Below are positions 30,961-40,284 of a DNA stretch of 40,284 bases, one piece after another. The notes under the pieces are model-generated. The model ran no database searches, had not been told where the DNA came from, and saw only the letters and a list, made by a program, of their open reading frames with translations. Source of the DNA: Welwitschia mirabilis. Taxonomy: Eukaryota > Gnetophyta > Gnetopsida > Welwitschiales. The stretch covers positions 213,428,861 through 213,469,144 of the forward strand of contig JBOZIK010000001.1 of NCBI GenBank assembly GCA_051453625.1. Direction: 5' to 3'. The position numbers and the translations under genes are program-made. Each line of letters begins with the position of its first letter. The first letter of the stretch is position 1.

Positions 30961-33048
30961 ATCATCCTAGAATTACCACTTGTATAATCATCACCTTAAC
31001 ACCTTTTACATTGGTAATCCCAAATTAGATCCACATCATAAGGTAAGCCATTATTCTCTTAATCCTTATTATTCATCACTTCCATCATGTAACTCATTCA
31101 TAAGGCTCATCGATCAACCATCTTGTCCATCTTACTATGACTTTATAAGACTTACCAATATTGCATATTAGTCTTTTCACATAAATAAGAATAAAAGATC
31201 TTTGTCATTTCATAGTTTTAGTTGATATTAGATAAATCCTTACTTTTCAAGAGGAAAGTCATCTTTATCTTTAAATTCATTTATTAAGGATGAACTCATT
31301 TAATGTCTTCAATTTGGAATCAAGGAAATAAAAATATTGTTTTTCTACTTTTATGATGTGTCGTTCTTTCAATAATTCATGGGTATAAAATCATTTCTCT
31401 ATTAGGATAATGAGCTAATGAGCCATTTCATGTTTTATGAATATTTTAATTTTAAAAAAATAAAAGTAAGAGCAAATAAAAACCAAAAAAAAGTATTGAA
31501 TCATCTTTCTAGCACATTTCTTCTTGTCATTTCTTTTAGGCTTAGTTAACTACATAGATGCTATTAAACTACTGATAATGTAGCTCTAATGCTTTCATTT
31601 ATAGTAAATTCAACTGCATTAAGGCTATAGATACTTGCTCATAATGTAGCACTAATTTATTCATGTATAACATGTTAAATCTATTAGAATAAGGTATCAC
31701 AACATTGAATGTTCCATATGATCAAATGCTTCAAACATATCATTCATGATTGTAAAAGGGATAAATTGGAAAGAAATTAAGCTAGGATTTGATACTTCTT
31801 TTGGTTTTGTTATTTTAACATTTCTTTACTTAAGATCTTTTAAATAATTTTGATTTGCATGAATCTACTTCATCAATGCCTTGCCTTGTTTTAACTTAGG
31901 TTCATAATTAAATAATTTTTTTATAGTACATTACTTTACTTTCATATTCTCATTCATTCAAGATATGCATGGTGGAGTCTCATTTTCATTCTTATTTATC
32001 TCATTTTTTTATTCATCTCACTATTCTATATCACATACATTTACTTATATCACATGCATTTACCCTTTTATTTCTATGAGAAAGCATACTTCAAGATACA
32101 TCTATGTTTGTTATGATAATATCTCTTCTTCCATAAGCATGCTAGAACCAAATCAGGCTAGATTATCATTGAAATTAAATGATCCTTAGGCTCTAATTTC
32201 CACTAATTTTTATTTATTTCAAAACTTTTTGTCATTTCATTACTTTTCCTTTTATGTATCCATAGCCTTTTCTTCCTTTTCTATTAATTATTCCAAATCT
32301 AAGAGCATATCCCTTAGAAAATCAATACTCTCATAAGTCCTTACTAGTGTCGTTCTTACTTTCTTCCTATTAATCTTACGCTTCTTCAAAAATATTTTTA
32401 CTCATGTCCACAATCATCTTAGGTAATTATAATAATTATAAGGTTATAATTATTTATAAAATTGGACTATGTCTTTATTTTTATTTATTTTTCACATAAT
32501 TTTGACACTTTCTTCATAATTTTCCCTTTTACCTTTATCTTCATTTTTATCTTTCTCTCTATTCACTCTTCATATTTTTCCATTCTATATCTCTTTCATC
32601 TATAATGATCATTTTTGGAGCCTCATCATATATTTATAACTCATATATTCCCCTTTTACGTTTACAATTTTTTCATGCATTTCTAGATATAGGTGACATT
32701 GTTTTTACCTTTCATTCCTTAGATGTACTTCATTTTAGCATATCAATTAGTTCAAATACATGAAATGGCATATTTATCTTTCATGCCTTATTCTCATAAG
32801 TATATTCCCTTATCTATCATATAAACTTTAAGAATAAAGTTTAGCTCTGATTGGGGAAAGTGGTATTCACACTTTAAAATATATCTTTTATGCCCAATTT
32901 TTTTGCTTAAGTGTGATTTTGTATTTTAAGTTTACTAAATTTTTTTGAATTCTTCCATCATTCCTAGTTATACTACATTAGTTTGCTTTGTAATTTTTAC
33001 TATGTTATGTACTCTTTGATACACTGTTTTTTTTGGTAAGGGACTACT
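30961..33048. other. LARD-like interior, no gene seen
   Basis: T-rich DNA with chance open frames at 30980-31171 and 31965-32189. No pol motifs were found on either strand. Confidence 0.5.
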
Positions 33049-33068
33049 AAAAGATTGGTGGAGGGGTA
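33049..33068 (+). other. Polypurine tract before the 3' LTR
   Basis: AAAAGATTGGTGGAGGGGTA, mostly purine, ends right at the LTR start TGATAACACA (33069). This is where plus-strand DNA synthesis is primed in LTR elements. Confidence 0.75.
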
Positions 33069-34306
33069 TGATAACACACAAAAATTGACATTTACTTCAA
33101 GATATCTAGGCCATGTTAGCATTATTAATTAATCACTATGATATTTTTATGCTTCTATCATACGTAGGGCTATCAACATTTAGTTTTACTAATAATCGTC
33201 CTAGGATTTAGAACATTTTGGTAAAATATGAAGGTGTTCTGATCAACTTAAGTAGGAGTACTATTTTAAGAGAAACCCTTCATTGTGGCAACACTAGTTA
33301 TGATGCATACAATGCTTCAATACTTATGTCCTTAAGCCTTCATGTGGCATCTAGATCATCTTTGAAGGCATCTACTAAATGAATAACATTTTCTAAGAGA
33401 AGCCCCTTAATTTGGCTCCATGACTAAAAAATAATCACATTAAACTTTGCATGATCTAAAGAGTGATCCCATTAGGCTTGGAAATCCTAATTTATAACCA
33501 TGATTTTTCCTATAAATAGACTACTTCAGTTTAGTTAAAGAAATCTATTATCATATGATTATGAGAAATTATTGAAGCTTTTGTTATGAGCTTTTTCTAA
33601 ATCTCCTCTTAGGGATGGGCTAGCTTTTATGATAGCACGATGTTTCTTTGATTAGCATGAGTGCTTTTCATGGATTATATAATTTTATTTATTTGATAAT
33701 AAAGTATTGCATGTTCTTTCATTAGTTCATTACTTCGATATGAAGTGGTGATTGCTTCATACTAGTTATGCTTAGGATTAGATAAGAAATGTTATTACTT
33801 TAATATTCCATATGTGATTCTCCTTTTCACTTTAATTTGATAACCTAAATCTTTATTTAATTGATCTTGGGAGACCCCTACTTTTTATGCTTATAATATT
33901 CTTGCTGCAAAAGCTAGAGTGGCTTGGAAATATCACTCTCATATCTATAATGGATGAGATTATACCATTATTCTTGAGCAAAAATACTAAAGTAAAGCTA
34001 CATGAACTTAATCAAGGACTCTTTCTATCTTTGAAGTTATTATGCTAATCTTAAAGCTATCTCCTATCTCTATCTTTCTTATAAATTTTAGTAAGTTTTA
34101 TTCATTTATATTGTTCTTTATTTCTTCGTAATTCATCACATATATCCATGTGAAAGAATAACATTGGGATTATACTACAAATATAAGCTCTCATTTTATT
34201 ACTAAAATTTGGGTTTAGCCATATAAGACTTGTATCCATATGATAATCTTACATAATAATATACATTAGTGATAGATACAAGCATTGCCAAATTTCACGA
34301 CAAATG
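33069..34306 (+). repeat. 3' LTR of the LARD-like element (uninterrupted)
   Basis: About 1.24 kb, starting TGATAACACA after the polypurine tract. TATA box at 33511-33519. The two parts of the 5' LTR map to it in order with no overlap and almost no missing bases at the join. The end is placed by where similarity with the 5' LTR stops (AATGG against AATAG); a clear CA end is not visible. Confidence 0.85.
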
Positions 34307-36751
34307 GTATAATAAACTGGAAAGTTTCATTTAATATTTTGAAAAGAAAAATAATAGCACTAGTGGTTAAAACTAGTTTTTTGATATAAGAACACTTAAA
34401 TGACAATCTAACCTTTTATTGTATCTTATGTAGAAGTTAAGATTATATCCACTACAAATTTTCCAAAACTTTATGAAGATCTACATTTTGCAATGTTAAA
34501 ATAGATAATAATCAAATTACAATGATGGAAATGATTTAATTTTTCTAAAACTTTTAGTAACAAAGAAGTACATGAAGTTTACAAAAATTTGATTTTCAAT
34601 AAAAAATGGTCTATTTTATGTACTACTTTAGATTAAGTATTTTAAAATTCTTAGTTATGAATATTAAAAATGTCATAGAACTACAATGTGAGGGTAAACT
34701 TTTAATAAAATCTAATAGAAAAGACAATACTAGCCTTTTTTAGAAACATTTACATAGTATCACAAAAAAGAAGGATGATTGATACTTATATGTTAAAGGT
34801 CCTAGAATCCTTTATCATTACGAAATATGTCATCTACTCTTCCATCATTATGAATAAGAAGAAATAAATGAGCGTCCTAGGCATTTACCTAATAGATGTA
34901 ATTAGAGATTGGTTCAACTAAAATCTTGATATTAGTTAATTAATTTCTTAGTATATGTGTAAATCCATTTCTACAATATTAAGTATAACAAAATACACAA
35001 AAATTATTCTTCATTTTTCATTGCTAATTCTAATAATTTATTTGATAAATAATGTACTCCAATATTGTCCTAGAAATAAGAGTAACATAGGCTTGATAGT
35101 TTTCATTTTTTATAGGTTAAAAAAATTAATGAGATTCTACCTTACTAGAGTAGAAGAGGCCATTACATCATCTAATTAAATTTTGTAGCAACAATTATAA
35201 TCCTTCTTGAGGCATTAAAAGGCCATCCATATTTGTTTAACTCTTAGCAATTTATGTCCTAAGCTAAAATCAAGTCATTTTTAAAAATAGAGGAAGATAA
35301 GTTAGATTATATGTGAATTTCCATCAATGCTTACTAGAAAAAATAAAGATTTAAGAGAAAAATATAACACTTTAATAAAAATCTTAGAATTTACAATTTA
35401 ACAACGAATCTTGAAATGAAAAGATCATTTTTTTATAGATTAACTTGCCTAAACTAAAAGAAGAACAATTATGATTAGAAAATAGACAACACTCTCATCT
35501 TAGATTCTCCATTTTTAATCATTCTTTTCTACATAATTCTTAAGGTAGGATTATTGAAATGGAATAAGATCTCATAGAAGAAAGGAAAATATTATAGTTA
35601 TATTCTTTTAATAATAAGCGTTTTCTTAATAAAATGTTGAAGAGTTTAACAATTCTCAAACATTAAGACTTTAAATATATTAATACTAGAACAAAGACAT
35701 GAATATATTACTTTCAGGAATAATAATGCATCACTTCTCCATAATAAAATTTATTGATAGAAAAATGCATGAAACAAATATGAATATTTAAGAAGAAAAT
35801 AATAAGTATAAATATAAATTAACTAAGGTATAAGAGTAAAGTCAAATAAAATAAGAAAAACTAGAGATCCAAAGAAAAAGAAATATCTATTTGAAAAAAA
35901 ATGGAATTAGCCAAGATACCTCCTCCTTAATAAAATATTTTATTTATTTAGAGTTTTATTAAAATCTTATTGATAATTTTTGGAATGATTTCATTAAAAG
36001 TTTGGAACAAGAACTTGCTTAATAAAAATAAGTAGAAATTAAGAATACAAAGGTTGGATAATAAATTTTTAAGTTGAATAAATAATTTTTATTTCCTAGA
36101 GATAATTAGACCTTATTGAAAATCCTATAAAGGAAAATAATTAACTCATTTATTAAAATAAATAATTAGTATTGAGAATAAAAAATAGGATTAATTTTAT
36201 AAATGAAGAATCATAGTACAGAGGAGTTTAAAAATATCCAATTACTTGGGTAGTTATAATAGATTTACAAATGAAATAGTATAAACAACATAAAAATAAA
36301 TTCTTCCAACAAAAAAATTACCATTATAGAAGCTAGAAATAGATTTTTTACATCTATGTTGAGATTTAAGAAGTACTCTTTATCCATCCATAGTAACATA
36401 TAAATATTTAAATAGACTTATAGAGAAAAGGAACCAAATTTTGTAATGTATACAAATGTTAAGGAATTCATTCATTAATATATTCTATCACATGAATGGA
36501 GGTGTACATATCTAATTAGATATTATTAAAAGATCCTTGAGCATAAAAGATACTAAAAACATCCTTCTTTCAAATCCATTTAATGTAAGAATATTCCAAT
36601 TACTTGAGGACTAAAAAGTCAAAGAAAAGACTATCAAAACTACATAAATCTAATTAAAATTTTTTAATTTAGATGATCCAACCCTTCTAAAGAAACAAGT
36701 AAAAGCTACAAAGGAGTTGATAGAAATGAAAAGAGCAAATAAATCAAAGTT
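34307..36751. other. A/T-rich DNA, no gene assigned
   Basis: Long stretches on the plus strand read as broken protein-like segments (for example around 36360-36480, REKEPNFVMYTNVKEF) but with many stops and no motif I can name. An old retroelement body is likely; class unknown. Confidence 0.45.
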
Positions 36752-36879
36752 NNNNNNNNNNNNNNNNNNNNNNNNNNNNNNNNNNNNNNNNNNNNNNNNN
36801 NNNNNNNNNNNNNNNNNNNNNNNNNNNNNNNNNNNNNNNNNNNNNNNNNNNNNNNNNNNNNNNNNNNNNNNNNNNNNNN
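36752..36879. other. Assembly gap (128 N) at a microsatellite
   Basis: The gap directly abuts the (TG)n tract, which is probably why assembly failed. Confidence 0.95.

Positions 36880-36954
<75 letters not shown>
36880..36954 (+). repeat. (TG)n microsatellite, about 75 bp
   Basis: About 37 TG units with one interruption (GTTTG near 36892). It may be longer, since the left end meets N. Confidence 0.97.
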
Positions 36955-36958
<4 letters not shown>

Positions 36959-37945
36959 ATATATTACTTAGATACTAACAACATCTTGGATATAGAAAAA
37001 CTGATGGAGATAATCATTTAAATTTCTTATGTATGAATAGGTCCCACTTTATTCATTGGTAAAACTTTGCAACTCTTAAGTAAATCTTAGAAAACATTCA
37101 TAAAAGAGATAGATCATTTAAAACAAAAGATAAAAAATAATGTTTTTATGTTATACCTGTTAATAATTGAAAATAATAGTCTTTTACGTCATTTATTGTT
37201 TATTTAATAGTAATTAAAAAAATTAATACTTTGAAAAGAGTCTTTCATTATTATAATTTTGCATGTATTTTGAAAACATTACGTGCTACTTGTTTTTCTT
37301 CTCTTGATCTTAATCCAACTAAAGTTAATATTGAGATAGTGGATTATTTACAAACACGTAGTGCATTAATATAGTTATTTTCTTGTTTTTTTTCCTATTT
37401 GTTTTACATTTATCTTTTAAAAATTTTATAAATAGAAGTTTATTAAAACACTCCATTCACTAAGAATAGTCATTCTTTATAAGAAATATGCTTTGATTAA
37501 TAAAAATTATTAATAGTTTTAGAAAGCTTTAGACTAATCTCTATAAAAGTTATTAATGATCAAGTTTATAAGGTATTTTTAGAATAGTTTTCCAATACAT
37601 TTTAGTAAGAATTAATTGAATTAGAAGTTTTTTGTAAAAATTATTTGTTTTGACTTAGTATTTTGCATTTAATTTGTAATCTTGTAACATATAAAAAGCA
37701 AAATTAAGAAGAGTTATTATTTTATATGACACCCTCATTTCTCTTACCCTAATTAAATACTATATTTTTCGCTTGCTTTTTTCTTTAATACATTTTTACC
37801 TAATAGACATAATGGAACATAGAACCAAATTCTACTTGCTTGTTAATTAGAATTTCTATATTCTACAAAAGATAAATCATATTAATATTATATATTTACC
37901 TATGATTAATTTCTAGGTCATTTTGATTTACAAATAATAGTGATG
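36955..37945. other. A/T-rich DNA, no gene seen
   Basis: A TGACACCCTCATTTCTC motif at about 37726 resembles an LTR start but has no partner in the window. No coding sequence. Confidence 0.45.
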
Positions 37946-38485
37946 TTATAAGTTTGTGTCCTCCATTTCTTCCTAATTTTTTATCACATAAAAGATATCC
38001 TATGAATAATTGAGGAGATGTAAACTTATTGTCAACATACATGNNNNNNNNNNNNNNNNNNNNNNNNNNNNNNNNNNNNNNNNNNNNNNNNNNNNNNNNN
38101 NNNNNNNNNNNNNNNNNNNNNNNNNNNNNNNNNNNNNNNNNNNNNNNNNNNNNNNNNNNNNNNNNNNNNNNNNNNNNNNNNNNNNNNNNNNNNNNNNNNN
38201 NNNNNNNNNNNNNNNNNNNNNNNNNNNNNNNNNNNNNNNNNNNNNNNNNNNNNNNNNNNNNNNNNNNNNNNNNNNNNNNNNNNNNNNNNNNNNNNNNNNN
38301 NNNNNNNNNNNNNNNNNNNNNNNNNNNNNNNNNNNNNNNNNNNNNNNNNNNNNNNNNNNNNNNNNNNNNNNNNNNNNNNNNNNNNNGTCATAAGTTTGTA
38401 TCCTCCATTTCTTCTGAGTTTCTCATCACATAAAAGAAATCTTGTAAATAGTTGAGGATATGTAAACTTATTGTCAAAATACATG
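37946..38485 (+). repeat. Diverged ~98 bp direct repeat on both sides of a 343-N gap
   Basis: 37946-38043 and 38387-38485 align over their whole length with about 14 differences (roughly 86% identity), most of them transitions. Because they differ, this is a genuine repeat array interrupted by the gap (38044-38386), not a doubled contig end. Period would be about 441 bp if the gap size is real. Confidence 0.88.
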
Positions 38486-40284
38486 AATAAAGTTTAAGAA
38501 TAATACCTAACTAACATAATAGGAGGTTAAAACTCCAATTAATAGCATTCTAACTTAATATTCAACCATCCTCTAAAGATGAGTTAGTTCTACTTTAGGT
38601 TCTAAACTATACAAACATGGTTGGACTTANNNNNNNNNNTACATGAGATGATGCATTATTACAAATAAATTCCACTTTCTTGAAGCATTTCTAATTAATA
38701 TAACATGATTTATCTATGCTAAGGGTTAAAGTTATTAAGTCAGAGTAAGTTCATACATGGGTAGGATAAAAGAGTGATGACTAAATTCACTTCAAAAAAG
38801 GGTATTATAATAAAATGCAATGTAGTCCACCTTGGTGATGAAGCCCACATGTGGGGATAAACGTTACTAAAATTAGCCTCATTTAGTTCTGTTCGATGAA
38901 TACACCATACAAACGCATGTAAATAATTCTGACTAATAGGGATATTCAATGAATTATTTACCTAGTTATAATAATTCTAATCATCATCTAGTCCATTTTA
39001 TAGAAACAACAGTAAAAAGAAAGCACACATACTAGAACATTTGTATATTCAATATTAAAATAATAGAAATATAAGTAAAGGAAATATTTTTTTCCTTTTC
39101 TATCTAAATAAAGGAAATATCCTTTTATTTTTATTTCAATAATAATAAAAATATTTAAAATATATCAAATGACAACTTAATAATGTACTTAAAGAAACTA
39201 AACATATTTGGAGCTATGTGAATCCTAGAAACATTCTTCCATGCTCATATGGCAATCTCCATGGATTGGTGAAACGAAGGTAAACAAATAAAGTATATCT
39301 TAAACATAATTGTTAAGATATAAATATTTATCCAATCTTTATATGGCTATATTATAAGTTAAATAATAAAAACTAATAAGCTAAAAACTAGTTATGTTAC
39401 TTAAACTACTAAGATAAAAACTCTTACTAGCATGTCCATTCAAAGTAAGCTAAAAAAAGTGTAAAAGAGGTTTCTATAACTAAATACCACTTATAGGTAA
39501 TTTAATTTAAATTTACTAATAGCATCATATTTTATATACTCATATTGATTATACAATTTTGTGTAATAATTTTTATAATTTTAAACATTAATTATAACAT
39601 TTTTTTACTCTAAGGAGATATTAGAGTTAAAAATTAATCATTAATTAATTATAAACAAAAAAACTTTATGAGTTTTTTAGGAACTAGAAACATAATAGGA
39701 TTACCAAAATCTAACTTAAACTATCTTAGAATTCTAAAAATATTATTTCTAAGCTTATCATTTAAGGTTAAAGACTATCAAATTTTCTAAAATTATAGTC
39801 CTACTGCACTATATTAAAATGGCCATAAATTTTAAAATACTTTGACTTGTTAAATTATTGAAGACTTTTTGAAATGTGTATTCAGTTTCCTACATCTTAG
39901 GATGATCAAGTTTGTAAATATGTTAATAAATAGGTACAAAAACATAATTTACTTTCTTATTATTTTCTGCATTTATTTTCTAATGTGTTTTAAAAAGTAA
40001 ATTTTTAAAAAGTAATTACCCTTTAGAAAAATTAGAGTTTTTACATTTTAATATTCATAACACAATCCTCAACTTATAAAAAAAAGTTCACTAATTTATA
40101 CCCACTAATTAATAAGATATGAAAATTTTATTCTATGCCTCTATTCTGGAAATTTAATTCTTACCATAATAAAGTATGATAAAGTTTTACAACTAGTTAA
40201 ATAGTAACTTATATCATTAAAATAATTGATATACTAACTAATTACTTAAGAAACAAAATCAATTAGAGAAACAAAAATCAATTC
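38486..40284. other. A/T-rich DNA, no gene seen
   Basis: Includes a 10-base N run at 38630-38639. The patch 38820-38920 keeps a few CpG (AACGTT, TTCGAT, AACGCA) and may be part of an LTR. The 69-codon minus frame at 38740-38949 has no supporting motif. Confidence 0.45.

Larger units (their letters stand above)
22592..34306 (+). mobile_element. LARD-like LTR retrotransposon with a split 5' LTR
   Basis: The full element is inferred from 3' LTR 33069-34306, its polypurine tract, an interior of ~4.5 kb, a tRNA-Asp type primer site at 28515, and a 5' LTR that appears in two pieces (22592-23475; 28190-28510). The two pieces together match the 3' LTR from end to end. The interior has no protease, RT or integrase that I can read, so the element would depend on proteins in trans. 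Target duplication is not certain: CTATA before the 5' LTR and GTATA after 34306 are only a weak pair. Confidence 0.75.

Noticed and set aside
22587-34311. CTATA/GTATA as target-site duplication of the LARD-like element
   Set aside because: One mismatch, low complexity, and the 3' LTR end is not marked by CA, so the pairing may be chance.
34400-36700. Endogenous pararetrovirus remnant
   Set aside because: Some broken protein-like stretches prompted the idea, but I found no movement-protein, protease or RT motif to support it.
36717-36956. Frame ending in a Cys-Val repeat
   Set aside because: It is the N gap followed by the (TG)n microsatellite.
38010-38484. Open frames of 127-150 codons
   Set aside because: They run through the 343-N gap; edges are the non-coding diverged repeat.
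37946-38485. CRISPR-like array
   Set aside because: Only two diverged units with a gap between them, in plant nuclear DNA; no regular short repeats and spacers.

Overview
This window looks like heterochromatic, repeat-packed nuclear DNA of a plant, most likely a flowering plant; the species cannot be named from it. The evidence is the very high A+T, the general loss of CpG, remnants of plant-type LTR retrotransposons (Ty3/gypsy gag-protease, reverse transcriptase and integrase; primer-binding sites for initiator tRNA-Met and tRNA-Asp), a TRIM-like miniature LTR element and a decayed copy of eukaryotic elongation factor 2. Nine runs of N show a draft assembly. I found no intact protein-coding gene, no RNA gene and no prokaryotic feature. 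Nearly all longer open frames are chance ORFs in A/T-rich sequence or frames running across N.

Layout. (1) 686-13262: two same-strand copies of a ~1.8-2.0 kb LTR-like repeat (686-2680 and 11433-13262) bracket 8.7 kb without recognisable retroviral genes. The interior holds an antisense, decayed eEF2 GTPase-domain copy (3100-4175), a TRIM-like element (4670-5804), a possible hAT transposase relic (8220-8727) and a 1.2 kb-spaced duplication (9413/10618). (2) 13376-15411, minus strand: a decayed Ty3/gypsy gag, protease and start of RT, then a primer-site-like sequence and probable 5' LTR sequence that includes an exact-period 887 bp tandem duplication (16120-17893). (3) 19050-20520, plus strand: the RNase H end and integrase of another Ty3/gypsy element, with all three catalytic acidic residues replaced. 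(4) 22592-34306: a long LTR element without pol (LARD-like), with 3' LTR 33069-34306. Its 5' LTR is cut in two (22592-23475 and 28190-28510) by a 4.7 kb insertion. That insertion carries the only G+C-rich, CpG-retaining stretch of the window (about 23860-25100). (5) 34307-40284: A/T-rich DNA with a (TG)n microsatellite and a diverged repeat on both sides of an assembly gap.

How it fits together: this is layered transposon insertion and decay, not a set of cooperating genes. Many differences between repeat copies, and the lost coding residues, are C-to-T or G-to-A changes, as expected from long-term cytosine methylation. The most notable items are the eEF2 fragment lying antisense inside an LTR pair, the LTR split with matching break points, and the unexplained CpG-rich island inside the inserted segment.
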